Numbered from the stretch's first letter, positions 51,701 through 60,000 are shown. The stretch is DNA of 64,000 nt from Ampullaceana balthica (GCA_944989445.1 CALYLW010000571.1:1-64000), one strand, 5' to 3'. Translations and numbers: made by a program. Notes: generated by a model from the sequence alone, not told the origin.

Positions 51701-54700
51701 TGTCTGGAAAGTATACAATGTAAAATTAGTTATTTGCTCAGTTCATTTAAATATAATCTTTTTACATGCTGCTCCAAGTGCAAAAATCTCTCCTACTACG
51801 TTTGATACACTAGCACGTTTTTAACGCATTCTTTTCAATGTCAAAACTCCATTTGAGAGATCTGATTGTTGATACAGGCAAGGCATTAAACAGATTTCTG
51901 GATTCAAAATATATAGTTTACCATGAACCCATTTTGAGGTTATTTTGTAAGCTATAATATAGAAAAACTGACAAAGGCAGAACGAAAATCTGAACACAAG
52001 CACATGAACTTTGCTTGTCGCAATGAAATCTTTTCTTTTCCATTTTCCGTATGTACTATCTGGGCAACATGTACATGAACTTTATGAAGTCATTGATTCC
52101 CAAATTTGAAGTGCTAAAATGCTTTGTAAAGGCTACACACAGAGAAACTAATGTAAAGGCTACTCACAGAGAAACTAATGGAATAAGTAAAAGATTATTT
52201 TATTTTTGTTAAAATTTTATGTGGATACCTTATAATTTTTTAAAAACCAAACGAGGCAGCAAATTATTGGTGATAAAAGCCAGTATGTAGCAATATTATG
52301 TAGGACAAAAGTTGAGAAGAAAGTTGTATAGTTCATAAGTTTTATAAGTTACTGTATAAATTAATGGGAGTTTATGGCTGTTATAGAATTTGGAAAACAT
52401 ATATGATTTTCGTACATTAGCAAATCTACTGGATTTTGACATTTTACCTTAAAATTAGAGAATTATTCAAATTCAAATTATCTTACATGACATTGTCAAG
52501 CAATGAGTATACGATCAATAATTATATACACCAGGATTGACTAATCTATAGCTTTTTGGCTATTGAGCATCGCATGGCTGACAATATTGATACATCAAAG
52601 AAGGAAATAATAACAATAGCGTCATTATCATTACTTTAGAAAACAAAATATATCTCCATAGCATCAACATATTTTTTACGGCGGGGGGGGGGTACCTGGG
52701 TTCAGCCCCGGGCGGCCTGTACCCACGCTACGCCGCTGATTTGTCTACAGCATCCATTAGTCGTATAGTTCATCTCTTTTGTCTACAGCAACTATTTGTC
52801 GAGTATAAAAAGTACCCTACATCAACTGTGACTTTAAATTATGTTTACAACTTTCACTGTAACAATCTCCATACTATTGCTGTTTAAGACCAGCTATCTA
52901 TAGAATTGATGTTACAATCTCCATACTATTGGTGTTTAAGACCAGCTATCTATAGAATTGATGTTACAATCCCCATACTATTGCTGTTAAACACCAGTTA
53001 TCTATAGAATTGATGTTACAATCCCCATACTATTCCTGTTAAACACCAGTTATCTATAGATTTCATGTTTTATATTTTCTCCCGTCCCCAGTGGCCGTTG
53101 TGATCGCCTTCTTCGTCTGCTGGGCCCCGTTTCACACCCAGCGTCTGATGACTCTGTACGTCCCGCCCGACGCCTGGACGGACACCCTGCTGACCATACA
53201 GACCAACATCTTTTATATCTCAGGTATTTGAATGAAATACAATCAGTGACCAGATCTTTGATACACCAACATGTTCCAATGTTTAGATAATTGTATCAAA
53301 AATATTTTTTAAAAAATGATAATTGAATTTGGTATAAATATTTATTGATTTATTGTGTTAAAAAGAGGTCAAAATATATATTCCGGTTTATGCAAAGCCA
53401 AATCATGTAAACATTCTATAAAGCTGCGAGAGTATATTAAAATTGCTGAACTATCTGAAATGGTGAAATAATTAAAATAGCCTCAAACAAAACGCTATGA
53501 AGACACGTAGCTATCATTCACATTTTACTTTTTTTAAAAAATGCAATATTTCACTCTCAAATATTTCTGTTCATTTTCCGTGGAGAAAGAATGTGTTTGT
53601 GGGTTCAGGGAAGAGTAATTAAAATCGGCTACTTTACATAAGCGTAAAATTCTACCTGGAAGTAAGGAGGTAAAATGCTTTATGATACTCTCATCCTGTG
53701 CTCTGTGACCATCAAGTAGCTCATGGGGTCCTGAGACTTCCTTTCAGTTTGCTTCCAGGTGTCTGCCCATAGCTCCGGCCCCAATATAAATTGGCCTTTC
53801 CACTCTCCCTCATTCTCTGTGTATTTTCCATGTTAGGGTTGGTCTACTTTGTTAATAAAAACATATTGTTTTCAATGTTTTTCATTCTTGTATGTATGAG
53901 GGTAAAATAGTTTCTTATGTTTACGTGCCGTGTCATGTATTTTATTGGTAAAAAACTGGATATGTTGTTCGTGTTTTCTATTGGTAAAACACTGAATATG
54001 TTGTTCATGTGATCTATTGGTAAAACACTGAATATGTTGTTCGTGTTTTCTATTGGTAAAACACTGGCTAGCTTTTATAATATTTGTCCTGCATTTTATT
54101 GGTAAAATTTATGTATGTGAGTAAAAAAAAGTTATTTTTTTGGTGGTGAGTCATGTATTTTCTTGTAAAAGCCTGGTTTTTATTTATTCATTCGTGTATT
54201 TATGCGGGTAAAATAGTGTTTTATGATTACGTATGTCAGGTGTCGGGAAACCATGGCTCGCGAGACAGATGTGGCTCTTTTGATGGCTGCATCTGGCTCT
54301 CAAACAAATGTTCGTTTGTAAACGCATTCATTCAGACTCATTTGATCTACATATTAATTGCATTTTAAAAAAAACAGCATAACAATGTTATTTAAAAGAA
54401 TTCAGAGACATAATTATTGTACTTTTAGTGCATTAGTTACAAAAAAGCACACCTTTACTTGAATTTTTAGTTTTAAACATAATGTATGGCTCTTACTTTT
54501 CAAAATATGTGGTGTTTATGGCTCTCTCAGACAAAACGTTTCCCGACCCCTGACGTATGTCATGTATTTTATTGGTAAAACTCTGGCTTATGTTTATGAA
54601 CAGGGAATCTAGTTTCTATTGACCTAAAACCCCTGGCTGTCATGTGACGTCTCTCTCACCTGACCTGTTCTCTACTCGTTTCCACAGGTGTGTTATATTT

Positions 54701-55418
54701 CTTCAGCTCCACCGTCAACCCGATTCTCTACAACGTCATGTCGAAGAGGTACCGGAAAGCCTTCAGGAGGACCCTCTACCTGTGCTTCAAGGGCAAAAGT
54801 TACGAATACAGGTGACTTTACATTTCATTGAAGTGTTGTCCGGTTGGCTATTTTGGGACGTGGTACGGATCTCCCACGCGCTGTGTTCGCCCCACGTGTA
54901 AAAAAAAATGCAACAAACAGTGGAAAAGAGGAGATTCAGTTCTTGAGAGCCTCATTAAAACAACTTTTGACTTCTTATAAACAGCGTTAAGTTATTACTT
55001 CGAATTCAAAATGTGTTTGAAATGTGATAAATATTCCTTTTAAAACCTTTTTTTAAATTGATAAAACTTAAAATTACATTTCATTTACCTGACTTTGATC
55101 ATCTTTTTTGTGTTAAATGCAAATGTTATGTGTTGCCTTTTTCAAAATGTCAACAAAAAAAAAGGAAGAAGAATTGCAAGTACGCATGACACGTTGATAT
55201 ATGAGATCTGCTTTTCGACCAAGTATAAACATTTTTGGTTTTATTTGCATTTTTTTTTCTTTCTCTCACCCCACCCCTTACACTGAAGCGAAACAAGCAT
55301 CTTCCGGTCAACCCCACAGAACACATCAGTGACCGTCTACACCAACCACAGGTTGCTGGTCAAGGACCGGACGGTCAGGAACGGGGACATCGAGATGAAC
55401 GACTCGACCAATGTTTGA
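30126..55418 (+). CDS. Neuropeptide GPCR, pyrokinin/capability/neuromedin-U receptor-like (3' part, 4 exons)
   Basis: Class A G-protein-coupled receptor of the plasma membrane, expected to bind an amidated PRXamide/neuromedin-U-type peptide and signal through a G protein. Exons 30126-30662, 53092-53223, 54688-54811 and 55289-55418 join in phase into 306 residues ending at a stop. Numbering from the first complete codon (Leu1): ECL1 Trp9, TM3 disulphide Cys21, DRY 45-47, TM4 Trp73, ECL2 Cys97 and Cys108, TM5 Pro133 and Tyr141, a Lys-rich third loop at 150-176, TM6 CWAP 188-191, TM7 NPILY 233-237 and a Cys in helix 8. The strings SYASVLTITAFTIDRYVAIC and CWAPFHTQRLM are typical of the NMU/pyrokinin/capability group. 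About 100 N-terminal residues (TM1, most of TM2) are missing and were not found upstream. Family is confident; the exact ligand cannot be read from sequence. Confidence 0.88.
30645..31260 (+). repeat. 78-bp minisatellite that repeats the exon end and 5' splice site
   Basis: Eight copies, with the shared ATG of gaagatgctgggtga at 30656, 30734, 30812, 30890, 30968, 31041, 31118 and 31196 (spacing 78, 78, 78, 78, 73, 77, 78). Copy 1 is the true end of the receptor exon plus its donor. Each later copy repeats the last exon bases and GTGAGT (copies 2, 3, 5, 8) or GTGAAT (copies 4, 6, 7), then a G/T-rich tail. The unit is a multiple of three, so the receptor frame continues through copies 2-5 apart from a TAG at 30722 in copy 1. 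Confidence 0.93.
31261..31823. other. Intronic AT-rich DNA
   Basis: Within the receptor's large intron; no gene recognised. Confidence 0.45.
31824..32270. mobile_element. Family A element, diverged copy
   Basis: Starts ccggtaaaaacaaagttttt then gactataaatccc; ends gggaagttaatataaggga. The internal phrases gcaaaatttcagctcg and gatcgatttgaaattttgat also match the copies at 59-545 and 57296-57767. Confidence 0.7.
32271..32530. other. Intronic AT-rich DNA
   Basis: Nothing recognised. Confidence 0.4.
32531..33745. other. GC-richer block, probably an old interspersed repeat
   Basis: About 1.2 kb, clearly richer in GC than the intron around it, with abrupt borders. Open frame 32742-33227 (161 residues) and overlapping minus-strand frames show no domain I recognise. 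It shares a short phrase with 11941-12800. I cannot assign a transposon class; it could also be a processed or decayed coding fragment. Confidence 0.3.
33746..34581. other. Intronic DNA
   Basis: No gene recognised. Confidence 0.4.
34582..34760. mobile_element. hAT-type MITE, family B
   Basis: Begins CAGGGCCGTCTT and ends AAGACGGCTCTG, which are inverted matches at 11 of 12. Flanks ccactaca and caactaaa agree at 6 of 8, a decayed 8-bp duplication. Internal GC-rich arms surround an AT core. The same family lies inverted at 63394-63584. Confidence 0.75.
34761..36282. other. Intronic DNA with a G-quadruplex-prone tract
   Basis: Mostly AT-rich. 35564-35599 is a run of four or more G-tracts (ggcggggcggggaggggc and onward). 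Confidence 0.5.
36283..36490. repeat. Degenerate 20-21-bp tandem repeat
   Basis: Units around cctttgttgtccatggctct, best preserved at 36310-36420. Short hydrophobic frames over it are incidental. Confidence 0.85.
36813..37048. repeat. 26-bp tandem repeat, about 9 copies
   Basis: Units read gttgaaataatagacac then tcccttact or ccccttact. Confidence 0.93.
37049..38707. other. Intronic DNA
   Basis: No gene or repeat recognised beyond short homopolymers. Confidence 0.4.
38708..38775. repeat. (AT)n microsatellite
   Basis: About 68 bases of alternating AT. Confidence 0.97.
38776..39576. mobile_element. Possible decayed transposon between AT microsatellites
   Basis: Opens with tagggctgcagaagttaacg and has repeated ttaacgattaatcgat motifs at both ends (38800-38860, 39525-39555). 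(AT)n lies on both sides. I could not define matching terminal inverted repeats or a clear duplication, so this is tentative. Confidence 0.35.
39598..40640. repeat. Tandem duplication (about 540 bp) of the hAT end
   Basis: 39598-40136 and 40137-40640 share terminal repeat, ttttatgt, ctataaagaaa/ctatagaaaga, aaatac, atcagttaac, ttgcaataataaaacagt, gttttaaa(t/a)gatata, ctc(c)accacagt and a final tatgaatt. Divergence is substantial, so the duplication is old. Confidence 0.8.
40916..42180 (-). pseudogene. Decayed hAT transposase, ZMYM1/DUF4371-type
   Basis: Cut-and-paste transposase remnant. Conceptual translation of the minus strand, with frame changes and stops, gives ordered family motifs: GQSYGNAANM near 42155, a YVPC.AH segment near 42080, KALSDIRWSAR near 41900, and C-terminal MEQQRLNMLSLMSIEKEL followed by TDLIANFA ending at the stop at 40916-40918. 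The last part is the hAT dimerisation domain. The N-terminal half, including any BED/TTF zinc finger, is absent; the DNA between 42181 and the terminal repeat looks like non-coding end sequence. Multiple stops and frameshifts show it is inactive. Open frames seen on the + strand here are antisense shadows. Confidence 0.8.
42737..42767. repeat. (AT)n microsatellite at the hAT junction
   Basis: Alternating TA directly abutting the transposon end. The matching tract on the other side is 39575-39597. Confidence 0.95.
42980..43320. repeat. Degenerate tandem repeat of roughly 30-36 bp
   Basis: Recurring gacttgtaatgg..agat phrases (43031, 43149, 43246 and variants between) suggest an eroded array. 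Weak support. Confidence 0.35.
43321..44621. other. Intronic DNA
   Basis: AT-rich; no gene recognised. Confidence 0.4.
44622..44770 (+). mobile_element. LINE/SINE 3' tail, second copy
   Basis: Same ordered motifs as 2144-2302: tgtttaggaagattgagag, gtttgcaaagcgcggtgagc, then an (AAAT)n tail at 44751-44770. Confidence 0.55.
44771..45192. other. Intronic AT-rich DNA
   Basis: Simple A/T-rich sequence, including repeated ttattatt/tatact motifs near 44810-44910; no gene. Confidence 0.45.
45193..45554. repeat. 12-bp array, left of the LINE, about 30 copies
   Basis: Unit aatactactagc with no substitution that I can see over about 360 bp. It reads IASS in one minus-strand frame, which extends or creates spurious long frames. 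Confidence 0.97.
45555..47657 (-). mobile_element. 5'-truncated non-LTR retrotransposon (LINE)
   Basis: A 2.1-kb LINE fragment on the minus strand lying between two identical 12-bp arrays. It retains a complete RT domain and C-terminal zinc finger but no endonuclease domain, as expected from 5' truncation. The short 3' region (45598 down to 45555) includes cgtctttcgtagacg, a 5-bp stem with a TTCGT loop. The element ends directly in the 12-bp repeat, without poly(A). Confidence 0.85.
45599..47656 (-). CDS. LINE reverse transcriptase (ORF2 fragment), open frame
   Basis: Uninterrupted for about 685 codons to a stop at 45599. Would copy the element's RNA into DNA at the target site. Ordered RT motifs: LKDANIVTLYKNKGD, NNYRGISLLS, AFVDLTKAFD (motif A, near 46880), SSGVKQGCVLAPTLFAIFFS (B), LLFADDAALIS (C, catalytic FADD at about 46507-46520), SFTYLGSNIS (E), then a thumb region with LLYGCESWTT and RRLRWLGHVKRM. 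The C-terminus carries a zinc-finger-like CVSCRRDCHSRIGLISHTKSC. The apurinic endonuclease domain is missing. The frame continues upstream through the 12-bp array as (IASS)n to an ATG at 48080, but that part is repeat, not protein family sequence. Intact frame suggests a young copy. LINE clade not assigned. Confidence 0.87.
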   Translation of the reverse strand: MPLHSLKSAKKNAQQAVRHYANTYWINLSSSIQSAADRGDTKAMYENIKQATGPLTSKTAPLMSKAGEIITDRDKQLKRWIEHYLELYATINHVSTAALDDIPDLPVMEELDSLPTMVELSRAIDCLACGKAPGNDGIPPEVLKCGKEILLQPLHDLLTLCWEQGQIPQELKDANIVTLYKNKGDKSDCNNYRGISLLSIVGKAFARVALTRLQTLASRVLPESQCGFRAGRSTIDMIFSLRQLQEKCREQHMPLYIAFVDLTKAFDLVSRSGLFQILVKIGCPTHLLNIIKQFHENMQGTVCYNGATSEAFPVSSGVKQGCVLAPTLFAIFFSILLQYAFKNNSEGIYIHTRADGRLFNIARLKAKTKIRKILLRELLFADDAALISHTADGLQNLVSSFSAACKEFGLTISIKKTNIMAQDAASLPTITIDDCNLDAVDSFTYLGSNISSTLSLEDEISSRIGKAATVMARLYKRVWSNAKLTARTKLQVYQACVLSTLLYGCESWTTYTRHERRLNSFHLRCLRRILDIKWQEKVPNTEVLAQASMSSIAAILSQRRLRWLGHVKRMQSGRIPKDVLYSELATGKRSVGRPCLRYVDICKRDMKVANIDIQNWENLAEDRSMWRAIVKEGSLRAEEQTRAEAVGKRARRKARKHCPTAFVCVSCRRDCHSRIGLISHTKSCR
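47659..48034. repeat. 12-bp array, right of the LINE, about 31 copies
   Basis: Same unit, orientation and uniformity as 45193-45554. Confidence 0.97.
48150..48420. repeat. GGCGCC-rich tandem duplication, about 120 bp x 2
   Basis: gggtgcctacggcgcccac (48185) and gggtgcctaaggcgcctac (about 48300) each lead to tccttgtatgataaatac/tatga and a tacacaaa motif. A third partial start, ggcgcctgaggcgcccac, is at 48171. Possibly transposon-derived. Confidence 0.6.
48421..50675. other. Intronic DNA
   Basis: No exon recognised. Weak repeats with gtctatgtt/gtctgtcagtcta phrases at 48960-49095 and ttcatctctttg..tactacatct phrases at 50460-50670. Confidence 0.45.
50676..52738. mobile_element. Non-autonomous hAT element with 8-bp target duplication
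   Basis: Ends CAGGGGCGTAGCAAG and reverse complement CAGCGGCGTAGCGTG match at 12 of 15. Flanks acttgtct (50668-50675) and atttgtct (52739-52746) agree at 7 of 8. The 2.06-kb interior has no transposase that I can recognise. About 50700-51070 and 51090-51420 share ordered phrases (ggcactttg, aaaatatgt, aacgtt, gtgctggta/ctgctggta), suggesting a diverged tandem duplication of the left end. Confidence 0.8.
52862..53069. repeat. 52-bp tandem repeat, 4 copies, adjoining a splice acceptor
   Basis: acaatc recurs at 52862, 52914, 52966 and 53018, exactly 52 bp apart. Units contain ccatactattgctgtt and agctatctatagaattgatg. The array stops about 20 bases before the acceptor of the TM6 exon, within the region where branch points usually lie. 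Confidence 0.95.
53092..53223 (+). CDS. Receptor exon: TM6, ECL3, start of TM7
   Basis: A polypyrimidine tract and acceptor (tctcccgtccccag) precede a 132-nt exon, phase 1 at both ends. It encodes VAVVIAFFVCWAPFHTQRLM, then ECL3 and NIFYIS. Joined to the upstream exon it restores KMLVAVVIAFF, the normal ICL3/TM6 junction of this family. Donor is gtattt. The CWxP motif of TM6 is intact. Confidence 0.92.
53224..53929. other. Receptor intron between TM6 and TM7 exons, left part
   Basis: AT-rich; nothing else recognised. Confidence 0.5.
53930..54110. repeat. About 37-bp degenerate tandem repeat, 4-5 copies
   Basis: Units share tctattggtaaaacactg then aatatgttgttcgtg. Further degenerate copies follow to 54200, and one sits right of the MITE near 54566. 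Confidence 0.85.
54237..54552. mobile_element. hAT-type MITE with perfect 8-bp target duplication
   Basis: Ends CAGGTGTCGGGAAAC and reverse complement CAGGGGTCGGGAAAC match at 14 of 15. Both flanks are acgtatgt (54229-54236, 54553-54560). 316 bp, non-coding, with repeated tggctct phrases. Inserted into the intron between the TM6 and TM7 exons. Confidence 0.93.
54688..54811 (+). CDS. Receptor exon: TM7 and helix 8
   Basis: Acceptor ctcgtttccacag opens a 124-nt exon reading G-VLYFFSSTVNPILYNVMSK, then RYRKAFRRTLYLCFKGKSYEY. NPxxY is intact, and the Cys of LYLC is a plausible palmitoylation site ending helix 8. The exon ends in phase 2 (AG) before donor gtgact, which is weaker than the other donors. 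Reading through the donor gives AGG TGA, an immediate stop, so a retained intron would end the protein at KSYEYR. Confidence 0.92.
55289..55418 (+). CDS. Receptor last exon: cytoplasmic C-tail and stop
   Basis: After a T-rich tract and acceptor cactgaag, the first base completes the AG|C serine codon. The frame then gives 42 residues and TGA at 55416-55418. The tail is rich in Ser/Thr (ETSIFRSTPQNTSVTVYTNH at its start), as expected for arrestin/kinase sites, and finishes NDSTNV. The terminal T-N-V fits a class I PDZ ligand. Assignment rests on phase matching and position rather than sequence similarity, since these tails vary between species. Confidence 0.75.
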
Positions 55419-56139
55419 CGTCACCAGCGTCATGCGTCCACAGACTTTCACTACACAAAAAGACAAAAGCTCTTGATTACAAGAAAATCGAGAAGGACTT
55501 CGACACATGGTCGGTCAACGTTCACGCGTGGGATCTTCAGCCCAGATAACAATTGCTCAAGCAAAATATAAGAAACAAAACGACGATTGAGAGTTAATGG
55601 AGAAGAAGAGGCTAACACGTCACCGACAGCTGTTTGTGGGTGTTTGAAAATAAAACAACCCTAACGATTAAGCACTTTTGAAATGGGGTGGCGATTGTTG
55701 CGGGCGGTCGTCTCCGATGGCTAACGGTTTGTGGTGGCCCAGAGTTCCTGACAGAGGGAAACTATTCTGGTGACGCAGTTGTTGGTTTTTAAAGATGAGT
55801 GGCTGACACATGAGGTCAGTCATCAAAAGCCGCCTGCTAGAGGAACATGCACAAAAAAAAATGATAATGTTCTGAATAATGATGATATTTGTTTGGTAGG
55901 CATGAGTTAATATGATCATTAGTTACACGGGTTAACATTGAAAGTGACAATATTTGCGATTTAATTAATTAAATGACTATTAACCTCGGAGTTGCTTGGA
56001 GATCTTCTGTACTTACGATTTTTGCTGATACCTTCAACGTCCTCGAATCCTTAAATTAAGTTATCGTGTTTGATATTGTGACCATTGATGCGAAAAACTG
56101 ACAAGTAAAACATTTATTAGCACCAGCTAGTTGGGGGAT
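55419..56139. other. Receptor 3' UTR and downstream DNA
   Basis: Follows the stop codon. Contains the candidate polyadenylation signal; no other gene seen. Confidence 0.45.
55649..55654 (+). promoter_or_regulatory. Candidate polyadenylation signal AATAAA
   Basis: First canonical AATAAA downstream of the receptor stop, about 230 bases after it. The cleavage site is not visible; AT-rich DNA gives chance matches, so this is a candidate only. Confidence 0.45.
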
Positions 56140-56256
56140 CAGCGGTGTAGCTAGATTTCGTGCCCACCCGGGGTACGTTAGAAGTGGTCTAGGTGTCACG
56201 GAAACAAAAAAATTATCACATATACTATGATTGTACAGCATCTAGGTACGCCCCTG
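56140..56256. mobile_element. Possible small hAT-like MITE
   Basis: Left end CAGCGGTGTAGCTAGAT and reverse-complemented right end CAGGGGCGTACCTAGAT match at 14 of 17. No 8-bp flank duplication is visible, so the call is tentative. Confidence 0.5.
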
Positions 56257-57295
56257 TACCATGCTAAAAGAAACACTGACTGAAAAAGTGAAAGTGAAGC
56301 ATAAATGGTGGCAATGTGTAAGAAGTTAAGACTGACTTTAAATGTTAAAAACATTGTACAAGTGTTTTCTTCATTGTTTTCCATGACAATTATATGTTTC
56401 TATTGTGTGATGTTAAAATATAATGCTGATGAATTAAAATTCTCTTTTGTGATATGAATACAGCTAAACATTCACGTTTTCATTGCCCCATCTGTTTGAC
56501 ATGTCATATTGATATAACCTCGTGTTTAAAAAACAACAACATTGTTTCAACTGTAAATAAATTCTGCCAACACCACATGCACGATACATTAGTAGAGTCT
56601 TTATAACAACATTTTCCACTACTTGAACGTGCATAGTAACCACGAGAGTAGTCCGTAACGTCCATATTGTTTACCAAGCAGCGTTCTGTTTTATCTTCAT
56701 CTGATCTCCTACTTTGAACCAGGCACAAAATGAATGGTTAGATCCAGTGTCGAGCAACAACTGTGTGGTGCGCTGCATGCTGTGTACGTGTGACTTGTTG
56801 ACTGTTTGATTAAATAATGGTTGTTTGTGTCTGTGTGTTAAATCCCTACGATATTAAAAGAAAAGTAGCCTTGTGTTAATACCATTGTTTGAAACATCCA
56901 TACTCACCAGAAAAATATACTGTTATGAAAAGTTTCATTATACTTTATATTACATAGAAATAATTCATTCAATAACGGCTGATGATGTTATGATTAACTG
57001 AAGATTTGTACGTCACCAATGGTCCATAAAGTATTATGATGAGAGTACACTGTGAACAGATTGTGATGATATTAATAAGTTTTAAGAATTTTTTCACGGG
57101 TTTTTTCAGCTGTGGGACCACCTAGTATTAATAAACCGACGAAATAAAACGCACCCCCCCCCCAAAAAGAAAAAAAAACAACACCCTCCCCCCCCACCCG
57201 GCCATACCAAAAAGTATAATAAAATATTAAAAAATTAATAATAGTAGTAAATCCATCGAAACAAAAGATTAACTTTTAAAAATTAAAATAAAAAG
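56257..57295. other. Intergenic AT-rich DNA
   Basis: No gene recognised. C-rich/A-rich low-complexity tract at 57150-57200. Confidence 0.4.
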
Positions 57296-57767
57296 ACCCG
57301 TAAAAAAAACCAAGTTTATGACTATAAATCCTTTATGTACGAGACATAACTAAAAGAATGTTCATTATAATACGCGGCGCAAGACAATCCAAAAATACAA
57401 AATTGTAGTTATGTCTCGTAAAACATTTAATATAATGCGCACCGATTAAGAATATGTTTATAAAAAGTATTCTCAATAAAATACGCACCTTATTGCGCGA
57501 CAGGAAAGGTTGTTCAATATAATACGCACCGCGACACTCAAAAAAGTTCACGTTACATAGAGATAAATAAAGATAATCTAAAAATTCATTAACTTAATTA
57601 AGGTACATTTGATTTATTTGAAATTTTGAGACATCATTTTTATCATCGGCACGAGTCTGCCTGCAAAATTTCAGCTCGCTAGCTTACGAGAAAGCGGGTT
57701 AAGAATCGATCCAAAGTTTATTCGACAAGGGGTCAGACACCACGAGTTAATATAAAGGATTTAAAAA
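57296..57767. mobile_element. Family A element, close to the copy at 59-545
   Basis: Same start (acccgtaaaaa..accaag, actataaatccttta) and end (gacaccacgagttaatat, aaaggattta), with many long shared blocks such as gttcaatataatacgcaccg. Non-coding. Confidence 0.8.
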
Positions 57768-57944
57768 TTATTTTAGCGTTTTATGATAATACGAGCAACC
57801 AAGCCCGTCCAAGGACGTTCCGCCACCGTTCGGTGGCATGTTGTAACTCACATTCAACAGCCGTATCGACCGGCATACATGTGCATCACGTCAAAAATAC
57901 TATTAATTATAGTTAAAATAAATAACTCGTAAAAACATTGCTTT

Positions 57945-58130
57945 GGATTATAAAGTCCCAACGCGCATAACTCAAAATAAAGTCTTGGAAGAGATACTGC
58001 ACCAAAAATGACTCGTTTTGAACGTCCGCGTAAACTTGATATGATTGGCTGTAGGAGTCATGTGTGTTTGAGAGACCAATCATCGGAGATGACGGGACAG
58101 AACTTAGCCTTTTATTATATAAGGATTATT
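57945..58130. mobile_element. Possible short relative of family A
   Basis: Starts ctcgtaaaaacattgc then ggattataaagtccc; ends attatataaggatta. The end organisation mirrors family A, but the interior differs. Confidence 0.4.
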
Positions 58131-58740
58131 TTGAATTCCTTTTTATCAATGACATAACAAATGTCTTAAATTAATATTCTCATTACTTTCAATGATTATT
58201 TGAGATTAATGTCTAAACTTAATTACTGGCAATCAATTGATTTTGAAAATGTTGTTTATCTAAATTTTCAATTTCGGCCTTTTGAGTTTGTTTGTTCTCT
58301 TCTCTTGTAGCAATGCTGGATAACGAAATATTGTGTTAAATGAGCAGAAGTGAAAATACAAAGACATAAAATGTTCACTTTAAAAAATACATTTTTTTAA
58401 CCAAACACAATCTGAGATTAATTTAAAACTTTAAAATTTAACATGTGATAGCTTATACTGGCAAATTTGCGTTCAAGTAAAAATATTTGAGACTATTTCC
58501 AGTTACTGCTAGCCCCGCTCTCGCATACTAGTACGTCAGCAGATCTAAATTCATAAGAATTGTGTACGTCCCGACAGCATATACAAGCGATATTCATGAC
58601 ATCACAATCGTCTTCGGTTAGATATTTATAAAGTTATAAATTTTTAAGAATACTTTAACAATCAGTCAATACTACAAAGTCATGCTTTATTGAAGTTAGG
58701 AGCTAATAAAAGTGAAGTATGAAGACCTGTCTCAGAATGT
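58131..58740. other. Intergenic AT-rich DNA
   Basis: Nothing recognised. Confidence 0.4.
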
Positions 58741-58965
58741 GTTGTATTAAGAGTGTGCAGGTAAACAAGATGTATGAAGAGCGGTCTCGCAGTGTGTTGT
58801 ATTATAATGAGTGTGCAGGTAAACAGGACGTATGAAGAGTGGTCTCGCAGTGTGTTGTATTCTAATGAGTGTGCAGGTAAACAGGACGTATGAAGAGTGG
58901 TCTCGGAGTGCGTTGTATTCTAATGAGTGTGCAGGTAAACAGGACGTAGAAGAGAGGTATGAGTG
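58741..58965. repeat. 58-bp tandem repeat, 4 copies
   Basis: gagtgtgcaggtaaaca recurs at 58751, 58809, 58867 and 58925. Units include gtatgaagagtggtctcg. Confidence 0.95.
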
Positions 58966-59392
58966 TGCATTGAATGTTCGTATCTTTGAAGCTCTATCCT
59001 TGGTGATAATATTTTTTTTAATTACAATGTTACAAACAAGGATACAAACATGCAGTATTTTGGCCTCTACTATAGAAACTTTCAATACAATGTTGAATGC
59101 ATATTTATTTGATGGCATATGTTTCATTCATGGACAAAGTCGACTTAATCAGCATGTTTTGAAGAAATCATCTGTTCATTTTTGCTAATGCTAATACATT
59201 AACATGTCATCGTAGTTCAAATCTCTTAGAGTCTTTATATTAACGCAAGCATTGTGTTTTTTTAAAGAAAAAAACTCGTTTATTGATTGGAAATTAAATT
59301 GTTATTGAAAAAATTTGCTTCCACTCTTTTCTATAAGATAATCACCGTAAAACTCAAATAAGTCCCAACACTCTGTTGGTGCTATTCAGGTG

Positions 59393-60000
59393 ACAACAAC
59401 ACCATATCAAGACTTGGATGATGAAAGTGTCTATTACACCATATCAAGACTTGGATGATGAAAGTGTCTATTACACCATATCAAGACTTGGATGATGAAA
59501 GTGTCAATTACACCATATCAAGACTTGGATGATGAAAGTGTCTATTACACCATATCAAGACTTGGATGACGAAAGTGTCTATTACACCATTTCAAGACTT
59601 GGATGATGAAAGTGTCAATTACACCATATCAAGACTTGGATGATGAAAGTGTCTATTACACCATATCAAGACTTGGATGACGAAAGTGTCTATTACACCA
59701 TATCAAGACTTGGATGATGAAAGTGTCTATTACACCATATCAAGACTTGGATGATGAAAGTGTCTATTACACCATATCAAGACTTGGATGATGAAAGTGT
59801 CTATTACACCATATCAAGACTTGGATGATGAAAGTGTCTATTACACCATTCAAGACTTGGATGATGAAATGTCTATTCACCATTTCAAGACTTGATGATG
59901 AAAGTGTCTATTACACCACATCAAGACTTGGATGATGAAAGTGTCTATTACACCATTTCAAGACTTGGATGATGAAAGTGTCTATTACACCATGTCAAGA
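59393..60000. repeat. 37-bp minisatellite, about 16 copies
   Basis: Units read caccatatcaagacttggat then gatgaaagtgtctatta. A few one-base deletions cluster at 59850-59900. Confidence 0.95.

Noticed and set aside
55235..55549. Frame HLPVNPTEHISDRLHQPQ across the last receptor exon
   Set aside because: Wrong frame; the split codon from the TM7 exon fixes the frame that ends at 55418.
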